NCBI RefSeq assembly: GCF_027587025.1
Contig: NZ_JAPPTI010000002.1
Location: 248,001 to 312,000, forward strand
DNA: 64,000 nucleotides
DNA from: Vibrio sp. LaRot3
Lineage (GTDB): Bacteria; Pseudomonadota; Gammaproteobacteria; Enterobacterales; Vibrionaceae
Direction of reading: 5' to 3'
Position numbers and translations under genes: made by a program. The notes beneath the pieces are model-generated. The model did not search any database and was not told where the DNA came from. It was given only the letters and a program-made list of their open reading frames with translations. Positions 9,506 through 18,110 of the stretch are shown here, piece by piece (the first letter of the stretch is position 1; the number at the start of each line of letters is the position of its first letter).

Positions 9506-10045
9506 ATGAGCAAGCAGGTGACAAATTACAATGGCGTGGCGAGATCGATACATTGGCTGTCGGCATTAGTCGTTATTGGTATGTTTGCCGTCGGCTTGTG
9601 GATGGTTGATCTTACTTACTACAGTAAATGGTATCGAACCGCGCCTCATTGGCACAAGTCTATAGGTATTTTATTAGCAGGATTAACCATCTTTCGTCTG
9701 ATTTGGAAGCATGTTACCGCGTCACCGAAAGTGGAAGGTAATGCTTTTGAGAAGGTGGCATCAAAATTGGTTCACATGCTGATGTATCTAGTACTTATCG
9801 TCTTATTTGTCTCTGGGTATTTGATTTCAACCGAAGATGGACGTTCTATTGATGTCTTTAATTGGTTTGCTGTACCCGGCGCCGGTGCACTGTTTGAAGG
9901 TCAAGCTGACCTTGCAGGGCAGATTCATTTCTACGCGGCATGGTCATTGATCATCATGGCGGCATTACACGCGGCTGCGGCACTTAAACACCACTTTATT
10001 AACCGAGATAACACGCTACGCAAAATGATAGGAGCTTCAAAATGA
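9506..10045 (+). CDS. Cytochrome b561 family protein
   Basis: 179 residues with four membrane helices. Histidines sit in SIHWLSALVV, PHWHKSIGILL and a late HAAAALKHHF, the pattern of the di-haem CybB/YodB family. These proteins move electrons between quinol and periplasmic partners. The stop overlaps the next gene (YceI family) by 4 bp. A cytochrome b561-YceI pair is a common operon linked to handling of isoprenoid quinones or related lipids. The physiological partner is inferred. Confidence 0.9.
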   Translation: MSKQVTNYNGVARSIHWLSALVVIGMFAVGLWMVDLTYYSKWYRTAPHWHKSIGILLAGLTIFRLIWKHVTASPKVEGNAFEKVASKLVHMLMYLVLIVLFVSGYLISTEDGRSIDVFNWFAVPGAGALFEGQADLAGQIHFYAAWSLIIMAALHAAAALKHHFINRDNTLRKMIGASK

Positions 10046-10611
10046 AAAAAACGTTACTTGCTACAGGATTGGCTATGGTGATGGCTGTGCCATTTACAGC
10101 TAGCGCAGCGGATTACGTTATTGATACCAAGGGGGCACACGCTTCCATTAACTTTAAAGTAAGCCATTTGGGCTACAGCTTTATTCAGGGGCGCTTTAAT
10201 AAATTTGAAGGTGATTTTAGCTACGACCCGGCGGATCTTTCGGCATCAAAAGTATCAGTCAATGTGGATACGACAAGCTTAGATTCAAACCATGCAGAGC
10301 GTGATAAGCACATTCGCAGTGGCGACTTTATTGATGCAGGTAAGTTTTCAAGCGCCACGTTCAATAGCACTAAAGTCGTTGATAAGGGCAATGGTAAGTT
10401 CGACCTGATAGGCGATCTAAATCTTCATGGCGTTACCAAATCGATCACCATTGATGCGCAAGTGATTGGCCAAGGCAAAGACCCATGGGGTGGTGAGCGT
10501 GCAGGTTTCGAAGGTACAACCCGTCTAGAACTGGCTGATTTCAATATCCCAGTGATGGGTGATTCTAGCTATGTTGATATGGACTTACATATTGAAGGCA
10601 TCAAAAAGTAA
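10042..10611 (+). CDS. YceI-family periplasmic lipid-binding protein
   Basis: 189 residues with a clear Sec signal (MKKTLLATGLAMVMAVPFTASA, cleavage near residue 22). A lipocalin-like YceI barrel follows: DTKGAHASINFKVSHLGYS, then GRFNKFEGDF, and a conserved DLNLHGVTKSITID strand. Relatives bind polyprenoids such as octaprenylphenol. It is translationally coupled to the cytochrome b561 gene. A strong terminator follows. Confidence 0.92.
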   Translation: MKKTLLATGLAMVMAVPFTASAADYVIDTKGAHASINFKVSHLGYSFIQGRFNKFEGDFSYDPADLSASKVSVNVDTTSLDSNHAERDKHIRSGDFIDAGKFSSATFNSTKVVDKGNGKFDLIGDLNLHGVTKSITIDAQVIGQGKDPWGGERAGFEGTTRLELADFNIPVMGDSSYVDMDLHIEGIKK

Positions 10612-10655
10612 CATTGTTGGTTGTATGCCATAAAAACGTCTTTAAATGATAAACA

Positions 10656-10690
10656 TAAAAAAGCGCCTCATAGTAATGAGGCGCTTTGGT
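10656..10690. terminator. Terminator after the b561-yceI operon
   Basis: Hairpin AGCGCCTCA-TAGTAA-TGAGGCGCT, with an A-run before it and a short T-rich tail after it. It also lies just past the end of the leftward focA-CBS gene and may serve both transcripts. Confidence 0.88.
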
Positions 10691-10718
10691 TTCTAGCCAA
10701 TGTTGTTGAAGTATTCGC

Positions 10719-12164
10719 TTATGCTGTTTGTTTTTGTTCTTCAACCACTTCTGTTGGTTTGCCGTAAATGTTGCGCATTGCTTCAAGTACGCTTAGACGG
10801 TTAACCACACCCACCATTTGACCGTTATCAAGTACAGGTAAAACATGCGGTTTGCTTACTTTGATGCTCTTTGCTCGTTCTTCTAAAGAAAGGGTAGTAA
10901 AGCGAGTTGCGATGCCCATGCTGCTGGTTGGATATAGCTGTTCTTTATCAATACATAGGAACTCAGCCACATCGACCAGTTTGTCGTTTACGTCAATCGC
11001 CACTACGTCACGAGACATTAAATCCACCACTTTTTGGCCTTGTGTTGGAATGTAATCTTGGCACCACAAATCAACCATCACATCGTGTGCAGAGAAGAAG
11101 CCTACCAAGCGACCTTGAATGTCACATACCGGTGCACTTGCAAGGTGGTTTTTTAGCAACACGTCAATCGCTTTTGGCGTGGTTAGCTCAGCGCTTAGTG
11201 TTACAGGTTGAGTGTCCATGATGTCTTTTACGATAATGTTGCTGTTCATAGTATTTTCCTTAACTGACGTAATGTTAGTGGTTGTAGTAATCGTTGCGAT
11301 GTTGGCTGCTTTTAGTTGAGGGCGTCGGTAGATACACCAGTTCGCCAATCCAACTAATACGGCACCACCAACAATGTTGCCAAGTGTCACAGGGATTAAG
11401 TTTGCAGTAACAAACTGCAAGATATTTAAGTCGGCATACTGCGCGGCAGTTGTGCCAGTCATTTGCCAGAAACTTTCTGGCGCAAAGTTTTGAATCACGA
11501 TACCTAGCGGCACCATAAACATGTTTGCCACACAGTGCTCAAAGCCACTTGAAACAAACATTGCCACCGGCATGATTGTCATTGCGGCTTTTGTCATGGC
11601 ATTCGCGCTGCTAAATGTTAGCCAAATCGCCAAACAAACTAGGAGGTTACACAAAACACCTAGTGCAAAAGCTTGTACCGTTGTGTGGTGCAGCTTATGT
11701 TGCGCGATGTTGAGCGCATTTAAGCCCCATTGACCATGATCCATTTGGTACAAACCAGCTGCTGAAACAATCAGCAGTAAAATCATTGCGCCAATAAAGT
11801 TTCCGACGTAAACCTTGCCCCAAATAGAAAGCATCTTGCCAAAACTGATTTGGCGATTAGCCCACGATATGCTCGACAAAACTGAGCTGGTAAACAGTTC
11901 ACCGCCACAGATGACGATAAGTATTAGCCCCATACTGAAGGCCAATCCGCCAGCTAGACGACTTAGACCCCAACCTGATTCCGTGCTACCAGTTGTAACA
12001 GTGATATAAAAAAGAAACGCTAAACCGATAAATGCGCCTGCCATCATGGCTAGGCTAAGAGTCATACCGCTGCTCTTCTTTGCTTTGCTTAGGGCGAACT
12101 TTTCAGCCTCAGCCATCATCTCCATGGGCGAGAAGTAATCATTGTTGGCTTGAGTAGATGACAT
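10719..12164 (-). CDS. Formate/nitrite transporter (FocA/NirC) fused to a CBS-pair domain
   Basis: 481 residues. Residues 1 to about 270 are a FocA/NirC channel: a six-helix hydrophobic core with GGELFTSSVL and a later ANMFMVPLGI. A Thr-rich linker (ATITTTTNITS) joins a CBS pair (about 315-460: KDIMDTQPVTLSAELTTPKA and VVDLMSRDVVAIDVNDK). Stand-alone FocA proteins are about 280 residues, so this is a fusion that could gate transport by nucleotide binding. The ATG at 12164 has AGGAG 5 bp upstream. A second start with its own ribosome site lies at the fusion joint. Formate versus nitrite cannot be decided from sequence. Confidence 0.87.
   Translation of the reverse strand: MSSTQANNDYFSPMEMMAEAEKFALSKAKKSSGMTLSLAMMAGAFIGLAFLFYITVTTGSTESGWGLSRLAGGLAFSMGLILIVICGGELFTSSVLSSISWANRQISFGKMLSIWGKVYVGNFIGAMILLLIVSAAGLYQMDHGQWGLNALNIAQHKLHHTTVQAFALGVLCNLLVCLAIWLTFSSANAMTKAAMTIMPVAMFVSSGFEHCVANMFMVPLGIVIQNFAPESFWQMTGTTAAQYADLNILQFVTANLIPVTLGNIVGGAVLVGLANWCIYRRPQLKAANIATITTTTNITSVKENTMNSNIIVKDIMDTQPVTLSAELTTPKAIDVLLKNHLASAPVCDIQGRLVGFFSAHDVMVDLWCQDYIPTQGQKVVDLMSRDVVAIDVNDKLVDVAEFLCIDKEQLYPTSSMGIATRFTTLSLEERAKSIKVSKPHVLPVLDNGQMVGVVNRLSVLEAMRNIYGKPTEVVEEQKQTA
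11247..11261 (-). promoter_or_regulatory. Internal Shine-Dalgarno and ATG at the FocA-CBS junction
   Basis: On the minus strand AAGGA (11261-11257) stands 7 bp before an in-frame ATG at 11249, exactly where the CBS part begins (MNSNIIVKDIM). Initiation here would give a free CBS-pair protein of about 176 residues in addition to the fusion. Confidence 0.5.
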
Positions 12165-12286
12165 AAGCACTCCTAGTGATGAGTTTCATAAATAACCTCC
12201 TTATGATGATTGCAACGCTTAACTCGTCGTTGCCAATTCAGATTACGGTGCCAAAACCTAGAGGTAAAATTGATAATGTTTAGAAT

Positions 12287-12311
12287 CCTCATCAAATAAT
12301 TTGATATGAGG
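12287..12311. promoter_or_regulatory. LysR-type operator dyad between focA-CBS and its regulator
   Basis: A 25-bp imperfect palindrome. Its core ATCAAATAATTTGAT (12291-12305) is an ATC-N9-GAT box of the T-N11-A type, extended by CCTCAT and ATGAGG arms. It lies between divergent genes, 73 bp from the regulator start and 123 bp from the transporter start. It is the natural candidate for autoregulation and target activation by the adjacent LysR protein. Confidence 0.68.
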
Positions 12312-12383
12312 AAAATAGCCAGTAAAATGAAACCATGCGCGCATCGCGATAATAAAAATGAACGTAATAACGAAAGGAGAGTT

Positions 12384-13289
12384 ATGCGCTATTCATTGAA
12401 ACAATTAGCGGTTTTTGACGCTGTGGCTGACACTGGAAGTGTAAGTTTGGCTGCAGATAAACTTGCGTTAACCCAATCTGCAACGAGTATGTCGCTTGCT
12501 CAGTTAGAAAAAATGCTTGGCAGGCCTTTGTTTGAAAGACAAGGCAAGCAAATGGCGTTGACTCATTGGGGGATTTGGCTAAGACCAAAAGCGAAGAGAC
12601 TATTACAAGATGCCCAACAGATAGAAATGGGCTTCTACGAACAACATTTGCTTAGTGGGGAACTGCGTGTCGGTGCGAGCCAGACACCAGCAGAGCATTT
12701 GGTGCCTGATCTTATCAGCAATATTGATAGTGACTTTCCGGAGATGCGAATTTCACTGAAAGTAAAAAGCACCGATAGCGTTATTCAGGGTGTCATCGAC
12801 TACAAATACGATATTGGCATTATTGAAGGGCGCTGTGACGATAACCGTTTGCATCAAGAAGTATGGTGTCGTGACCATTTAACAGTGGTGGCTGCGGCGC
12901 ATCATCCATTTGCGATGGCACCTAAAGTGAGTTTAGCTCAGTTAGAGCAAGCGAAATGGGTACTGCGTGAGCATGGGTCAGGTACTCGCATGATTTTTGA
13001 TAGTTCAATTCATCATTTAATTGAAGATCTAGACGTTTGGCGTGAATATGAGCACGTTCCTGTGTTACGCAGCATGGTGGCGAATGGTCAATACCTCACA
13101 TGTTTACCTTATCTTGATGTAGAACATTATATAGAGAGTGGGCAATTAGTCGCGTTAAACGTACCAGAGCTAAGCATGGAACGAACGCTTTCTTTTATTT
13201 GGCGCGCTGATATGGTGGAAAACCCACTAGTAGAGTGTATCAAACGTGAAGGATTGCGAATGATGAAAGGCAAACCAAGCGTTTTTTAA
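12384..13289 (+). CDS. LysR-family regulator, YeiE-like
   Basis: 301 residues from the ATG at 12384, which has AAGGAG 7 bp upstream; a longer frame from 12306 adds 26 basic residues without a ribosome site. An N-terminal winged helix-turn-helix (SLAADKLALTQSATSMSLAQ, then LGRPLFERQGKQM) is followed by a LysR substrate domain (about 90-290). The closest recognisable relative is E. coli YeiE, by the wording of the HTH and the start of the effector domain. It is divergent from the FocA-CBS gene with a shared dyad, so that gene is the probable target. The ligand is unknown. Confidence 0.88.
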   Translation: MRYSLKQLAVFDAVADTGSVSLAADKLALTQSATSMSLAQLEKMLGRPLFERQGKQMALTHWGIWLRPKAKRLLQDAQQIEMGFYEQHLLSGELRVGASQTPAEHLVPDLISNIDSDFPEMRISLKVKSTDSVIQGVIDYKYDIGIIEGRCDDNRLHQEVWCRDHLTVVAAAHHPFAMAPKVSLAQLEQAKWVLREHGSGTRMIFDSSIHHLIEDLDVWREYEHVPVLRSMVANGQYLTCLPYLDVEHYIESGQLVALNVPELSMERTLSFIWRADMVENPLVECIKREGLRMMKGKPSVF

Positions 13290-13304
13290 CAGTTTTACTT
13301 TTTA

Positions 13305-13337
13305 AAAGCCGTACCACTGACTGTGGTGCGGCTTTTT
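13305..13337 (+). terminator. Terminator after the LysR gene
   Basis: Stem AAGCCGTACCAC / GTGGTGCGGCTT (one T-G wobble) with a 4-base loop and a T-run of 6. Confidence 0.88.
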
Positions 13338-13482
13338 TATTTACTAAATCTGTTGATTCTGCGTTTGCGTCAAAATAATCATGTAATATTTGTAATTTCG
13401 AGATAATTAATGTGATCTAGGTCGTTTAGGGCGAGAGGGGGAATCACTATGATGCTGTTTTAGACGCAAGGGCACATTCAGC

Positions 13483-13977
13483 ATGAATACATTGATCGCC
13501 ATTTCTATCACTACAGCCATACTTTCTGGTGTTTGGGGCTGGGTAGCCGTCTCGCTAGGCTTACTAGCATGGGCGGGTTTTCTTGGTTGTACAAGTTACT
13601 TTGCGACCCCTCATGAAGGCTATAAAGGTTTATTGATAAGCCTTATCACCAATTTATCTGGTGTATTTTGGGCGATGATGATCATTCAAGGTTCTAGTTT
13701 TGTGTCGAGTGATATTTTGGGCTATGTGCTCACTGGTATCGTGACGTTGTTTATGTGTCTACAAGCGCACAAAACCTTGCTGTCGTTCATTCCGGGTACG
13801 TTTATCGGTTCATGCGCGACATTTGCGGCAGGTGGCGATTGGCAGATTGTGATTCCTTCACTGATTCTTGGTGGCTTGTTTGGATACACCATGAAAGCAA
13901 CGGGTTTATGGCTTCATGAGCGTGCGAACCAAACCAAAGCCATCAATCAAGATTCTCAGGTCTCTGAGCTAAAATAA
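13483..13977 (+). CDS. DUF1097 family inner-membrane protein (YcdZ-like)
   Basis: 164 residues with four or five membrane helices. The pattern SVWGWVAVSLGLLAWAGFLGCTSYF-like N-terminal segment, then a Gly/Ala-rich central GTFIGSCATFAAGGDW, fits DUF1097 (E. coli YcdZ). Function is unknown. It stands alone between two terminators, transcribed rightward, and the C-terminal tail is polar and probably cytoplasmic. Confidence 0.82.
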   Translation: MNTLIAISITTAILSGVWGWVAVSLGLLAWAGFLGCTSYFATPHEGYKGLLISLITNLSGVFWAMMIIQGSSFVSSDILGYVLTGIVTLFMCLQAHKTLLSFIPGTFIGSCATFAAGGDWQIVIPSLILGGLFGYTMKATGLWLHERANQTKAINQDSQVSELK

Positions 13978-14031
13978 GCATTATCAAAAAAATTGAAACA
14001 CCCCCGATATTCGTTTTCGAATTTGAAGACC

Positions 14032-14056
14032 GGCCTCATTAATGAGGCCTTTTTTC
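14032..14056. terminator. Bidirectional terminator
   Basis: Perfect dyad GGCCTCATTAATGAGGCC followed by TTTTTTC. It separates the rightward DUF1097 gene from the convergent YbjD-like gene. Confidence 0.9.
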
Positions 14057-14060
14057 TTTA

Positions 14061-15695
14061 CTAGGTGTTGCCATTGGCAAGTGTCACGACACGTTTCAGA
14101 GTCCAACGGAGCAATTTAGGAATACAGCGAGTGCCTTTGTCCTCACAGTGAGAGACGATTGCGAGGGCAAGATCGGGTTTAGCGTATTTCTTTAGTACCT
14201 TAGCCACCACCTTTTTGGCAGGAATAGGGTGTTCTGGCGGCACTTTTACCATTTCACGGAAGAAGGATTCAAAGCCATTGTTGTAGAGGAAGTGTTCGAT
14301 ATCGCGGTCGGGAAGTTCCGTTAAACGATGACGCTCATGCTCTCCATCTAGACGAGCCCTAACAGATGCAGCGTATTTTTTCCCTGCTGGATCGCCGTCT
14401 GTGACGACATGCCAATCAATACCGAATGCTTTCGCTACTTTTATTAATGAACGCAGCCCTGACTGGGCAAACTCAATAATTTGTACCCCCTCGGCGGCAA
14501 GGTTATAGCCGCATTGATTGGCCAGTTCATTAAACAGCCAAACTTCGGTTTCACCTTCTACCAATAACCAACAACGGGCGTAAAGCGCCCCAGAGCGGTG
14601 AAAGCGAATATGAAAGCCGACTTTTCTCAGTTCATCGTTTGATAAACCTTGCAAAGCTAAGCTTGTGCATACGGTTTTGTCTGACTGTCGCACGAGACGG
14701 CGGATACTATGCAGAGGAACTTGAGCAAGTAGATCGCCACTATTGGTAGTTAGAATCTTCTGCATCGGTAACAGTTGCAACAGACCCCATGCTCTTGCTA
14801 GATGAGTAGGGTGTAGGCGGCCTTCAGGATCTTCAATGATCAACAAAGGTCGAGCGCAGCGACGCAGTTTATTCGGCCCTCTTGCCTGTAAATAAGCATT
14901 AAGTAGCCCCATAAACAACAATCTGGTTTGCTTGCTGTTGGTTTGCTCTACAAATTCAGAAATGCTTATACCTGTTGTGTTATGACCGCTGTAAAAGATG
15001 CCGTCTCTTTGTTTACGTAGATTGCTCCGCGTATAAGGCTTAAATGAGAAATAGTGATCCACCAGCATGCTCATCGAATTCAAGCTACTGCGCATTTCAC
15101 CTTTATTGACGTGGCCCGGTACAGCCATTAAGCGGCGACAGGTGTTGTTGATGCGTTTTTCTATGCGCTCATTTTTATCTCCATTAGAATGAATGGGGCG
15201 CTCGAAACGGCGAGAATCTTTAAGTCGTAAAACAGGGTGTAACGACATTAACTCTTGAGCGAGTTTTTCTGTGTGGTGCAAAGGAAGCGGGTCGCCTTGC
15301 ATATCCAAAAAATCGTATTCGGTTTTGATTTCATATTGCTCACGACTGGCGCTTAAACGGTAAATGATGCGCTTGGTATTCTGATCATCGGTGACCCAAA
15401 TGGGTTTGATCTTGCGGTATCGCCCGGAACGAATTTCGTTCTTTTCATTGGAAATCAGCGTAAGAATAATTTGTAAGTCTTGAGACTGTGGATGAGAAAT
15501 GGAGTAGTCGACATGGAAATCAGTCATCTCGAACTCGTAGGGAATACCTTCTGCTGGCAGAGCAACAGAGAGTGCATCAAGCAGTGATGATTTACCCCAA
15601 GTGTTCTCACCAATTAATGTGGTGAGTTGGCCAAAAGAAAGTGATAGGCGTTTAATTCCGCGAAAGCCCGCGATTTCGATGCGTTCTAGTTGCAT
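14061..15695 (-). CDS. ybjD: OLD-family ATP-dependent nuclease, YbjD-like
   Basis: 544 residues, close to E. coli YbjD. The N-terminal ABC-type ATPase half has Walker A GENTWGKSS (about 29-37), a signature region, and IIEDPEGRLHP as the Walker B/D-loop. The C-terminal half is a Toprim nuclease: the metal-binding Glu in LLVEGETEVWLF and DxD in VVTDGDPAGKKYA. OLD proteins are DNA nucleases, some acting in phage defence or DNA repair. It is a single gene with no partner such as GajB or a reverse transcriptase next to it, so the class without a defence partner is most likely. It is intact. Confidence 0.88.
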   Translation of the reverse strand: MQLERIEIAGFRGIKRLSLSFGQLTTLIGENTWGKSSLLDALSVALPAEGIPYEFEMTDFHVDYSISHPQSQDLQIILTLISNEKNEIRSGRYRKIKPIWVTDDQNTKRIIYRLSASREQYEIKTEYDFLDMQGDPLPLHHTEKLAQELMSLHPVLRLKDSRRFERPIHSNGDKNERIEKRINNTCRRLMAVPGHVNKGEMRSSLNSMSMLVDHYFSFKPYTRSNLRKQRDGIFYSGHNTTGISISEFVEQTNSKQTRLLFMGLLNAYLQARGPNKLRRCARPLLIIEDPEGRLHPTHLARAWGLLQLLPMQKILTTNSGDLLAQVPLHSIRRLVRQSDKTVCTSLALQGLSNDELRKVGFHIRFHRSGALYARCWLLVEGETEVWLFNELANQCGYNLAAEGVQIIEFAQSGLRSLIKVAKAFGIDWHVVTDGDPAGKKYAASVRARLDGEHERHRLTELPDRDIEHFLYNNGFESFFREMVKVPPEHPIPAKKVVAKVLKKYAKPDLALAIVSHCEDKGTRCIPKLLRWTLKRVVTLANGNT

Positions 15696-15892
15696 AAGCT
15701 CACCTAAATTAACCTGTACATCATTAAGAATAAAAGAAAAAGTGAGTATTGGCAGGCATTTAGCTCACAATACCACGAATTTTCAAAAATAAACTCCCGA
15801 AAATTCAAAGAGATGTACGTCCCTTGGCTAATCTAAAAACAAGTTTTTATAAAAAGTAATGAATCTGTCATACAGATTGAGGTAGGATCGCG

Positions 15893-17641
15893 GTGAAAAG
15901 AGAGATACTTATGACAGAAAGAAAAAATAAAGCCACGCGAATCAAATTGGCGCACATCAACGATACCCATTCTTATTTTGAACCAACGTCCTTACAATTA
16001 AGTTTGCCGAGCGGCTCAGGCACTGAAACCCCGTTTGTTAGTGCGGGTGGTTTTGCTCGTATTGCCACGCGAGCTAAACAGCTCAGACAGCAAGCAGAAG
16101 AAAACGAACAGGGCTTCTTGTTTTTACACGCGGGCGATTGCTTCCAAGGCACGCTCTACTTCTCCTTATTTAAAGGCGAAGCCAATTCCACCATGCTCAA
16201 CCAACTTGGTTTGGATGCGATGGCGGTAGGCAACCATGAATTAGACATGGGTAATTTACCGGTTGCCCAATTTGCTAAGCAGATTGATTTCCCGTTATTG
16301 GCGGGCAATTGGGATTTATCCAAAGAGTGTGAGGATAAACCTGAACGGTTAAGCGGTAATCCAAATGTATTTTCATTCCGCCCATACAGCCGATCGGCTC
16401 AGTGGATAGTAAAACATATCGGTGATGAAGCGATTGCCATTTTCTCCCTTACGCTTGATAAAATGGCGGACATTTCCAATCCAGATGCCGACACGCCATT
16501 TGTTAGCGCGATAGAAACCGCGCGTAATACCGTGTGTGAGATTCACAGAGCAGGCATTAATAAAATCATCTTACTTAGCCATATGGGCTACGACACTGAC
16601 TTGGACTTTGCCAATCATGTTGGTGGTATTTCAATTATTGTTGGTGGTCACAGCCACGTGTTGCAAGGGGACTTTAGCCAACTAGGGCTAGGTAAGTCTG
16701 ATGAGTATGGCGTAAAGGTAAATCAAACTTACGTCGTTCAAGCCGGTTATCACGCACTGGCGCTTGGTCATTGTGACATCGAATTTGATGAACAAGGGAC
16801 AGTGGCTCGCTTTAATGGTAAAAACGAGCTTCTTATTGGTCGTCGTCTATTTATTGATACCAGCCGAAGTCAATCTTGGCAGCAACAAGATTACCAAGCC
16901 CTGCGTGCTCAAATAGAAAACCATCCCAACGTGATGGTTTGTCATAAAGACAATCAAATTCAGAAACTGCTTCAAGAGCGTTATCAAAGCCGAGTTCGAG
17001 CTTTACAACAAACAATTTTAGCTACCGCCAGTAACAAACTTCGCCATATTCGTGTACCCGATGAGCAAGGTGGTAGCGAAATCGCACCGTTGGTGAGCCA
17101 GTCTTTCCAGCATGCTATGATAGCGCAAGGTTATGAGATAGATTTTGCCATTCATAACGCGGGTGGTGTCAGAACATCTATTAACCCGGGGCCTATCTCA
17201 GTGGCCGATATTGCCGGAAAGGTGTTGCCGTTCGCCGTGCCGATTGGTGTATATCGCATAAAGGGCGAGTTCATCAGAGCCACATTAGAGGATGCAATCA
17301 ATAATGCCTTGAGTAACGGCGTTAAAGGGACAGGCGATGGCTCATACCCATATACAGCGAATTTAAGGTTTGATTATGATGCCACTGCACCTATGGGGCA
17401 GCGTATTGAATCGCTTGAGATTTACCGCGAAAGTACAGGGTGGCAGCCGATAGATGACCATCATACCTACACTGGTACATCCTCTGCTTATACCATGAAA
17501 GGTAAAGAGGGTTATGAAGCCATCCTCAATATGCAAGGCGAAGGGGAGGTAACAACACTCTCTATGGCGGATTGTTTTATTCAATATCTCAAAGATAAGC
17601 CTGAGATTTTAAGCTGTGACTCCGTTGCTTACCGAAACTGA
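15893..17641 (+). CDS. UshA-superfamily 5'-nucleotidase/metallophosphatase lacking a signal peptide
   Basis: 582 residues. An N-terminal calcineurin-like metallophosphatase domain has IKLAHINDTHSYF, HAGDCFQGTLY, AVGNHELDMG, LLSHMGYDTD and VGGHSHVLQG, all the metal-binding motifs. The C-terminal 5'-nucleotidase domain has HNAGGVRTSI and NNALSNGVKGTGDGSYPY. UshA-type enzymes are normally exported; here the N-terminus (MKREILMTERKNKATRIK) is charged and shows no signal peptide or lipobox, so a cytoplasmic location is implied. Start is the GTG at 15893 (AGGAT upstream) or the ATG at 15911. Substrates are probably nucleotides or sugar nucleotides. Confidence 0.88.
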   Translation: MKREILMTERKNKATRIKLAHINDTHSYFEPTSLQLSLPSGSGTETPFVSAGGFARIATRAKQLRQQAEENEQGFLFLHAGDCFQGTLYFSLFKGEANSTMLNQLGLDAMAVGNHELDMGNLPVAQFAKQIDFPLLAGNWDLSKECEDKPERLSGNPNVFSFRPYSRSAQWIVKHIGDEAIAIFSLTLDKMADISNPDADTPFVSAIETARNTVCEIHRAGINKIILLSHMGYDTDLDFANHVGGISIIVGGHSHVLQGDFSQLGLGKSDEYGVKVNQTYVVQAGYHALALGHCDIEFDEQGTVARFNGKNELLIGRRLFIDTSRSQSWQQQDYQALRAQIENHPNVMVCHKDNQIQKLLQERYQSRVRALQQTILATASNKLRHIRVPDEQGGSEIAPLVSQSFQHAMIAQGYEIDFAIHNAGGVRTSINPGPISVADIAGKVLPFAVPIGVYRIKGEFIRATLEDAINNALSNGVKGTGDGSYPYTANLRFDYDATAPMGQRIESLEIYRESTGWQPIDDHHTYTGTSSAYTMKGKEGYEAILNMQGEGEVTTLSMADCFIQYLKDKPEILSCDSVAYRN

Positions 17642-17723
17642 TGGTTAAAAATTCAACACAGTGGCATGGCTTATGCATTAAGTATTCTGTCATGGGATCC
17701 TTAACAGTGCATAAGGAGTCATT

Positions 17724-17819
17724 ATGTGGAGTAAAGACTGGGTCGATGTGGCAGTTGTAGTCAGTTGGGTCTGCGTTTGGACCTCATTGGTTTACTTTAT
17801 CCCTGCCGGTGGTTTTTAA
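17724..17819 (+). CDS. Small 31-residue membrane protein, unrecognised
   Basis: An ATG preceded by a perfect AAGGAG at a 6-7 bp distance opens a 31-codon frame ending in TAA, followed within 20 bp by a strong terminator. The peptide begins MWSKDWVDVAVVVSW and continues hydrophobic to FIPAGGF, consistent with one membrane helix with three or four Trp at the interface. Ribosome site, hydrophobic span and dedicated terminator together argue for a real gene. Function unknown. Confidence 0.7.
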   Translation: MWSKDWVDVAVVVSWVCVWTSLVYFIPAGGF

Positions 17820-17836
17820 TATCAACCACCTAACGT

Positions 17837-17867
17837 AAAGGAGCAATTTTTATTGCTCCTTTTTGAT
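17837..17867 (+). terminator. Terminator after the 31-residue gene
   Basis: AAAGGAGCAA / TTGCTCCTTT stem with a 6-base loop and a T-run. It isolates the small gene from the riboswitch downstream. Confidence 0.9.
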
Positions 17868-17909
17868 TTTATTTATAGACGAATGGATAAAGTAGGCGTA
17901 CTATCCGCA

Positions 17910-18010
17910 GCGTTTGGGGAGTAGTCGCCTCTGGTTTACTTATCGTCATCTCGTTAGGCATTGCCTTTCCGGTAAGTATAAGCGTTCAGCGCTTCGACGA
18001 GACCAACGTA
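17910..18010 (+). ncRNA. yybP-ykoY manganese riboswitch upstream of alx
   Basis: Conserved landmarks of this class are present in order: CGTTTGGGGAGTAG at 17911-17924 and CGACGAGACCAACG at 17995-18008, whose ends pair as P1 (CGTT with AACG). The family binds Mn2+ and very often controls TerC/Alx proteins, which is exactly the gene downstream. A hairpin at 18019-18043 and an SD-sequestering stem at 18090-18106 form the probable expression platform. Confidence 0.88.
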
Positions 18011-18060
18011 ATCAAATTCTTATGCGGGATTTATCCGTATAAGGTTGTTTGTTTGCGGTA

Positions 18061-18106
18061 GGGATCGTAACCAATACTTGCTCTCGATCCCTCCGTTATT
18101 TGGAGG
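18061..18106 (+). promoter_or_regulatory. Expression platform: competing stems over the alx ribosome site
   Basis: CCTCC (18090-18094) can pair with the alx Shine-Dalgarno GGAGG (18102-18106) across a 7-base loop, hiding it. The alternative stem GGGATCG (18061-18067) with CGATCCC (18085-18091) uses the last two bases of the anti-SD, so the two stems compete. This fits translational control by the upstream riboswitch. Confidence 0.65.
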
Positions 18107-18110
18107 AAAC

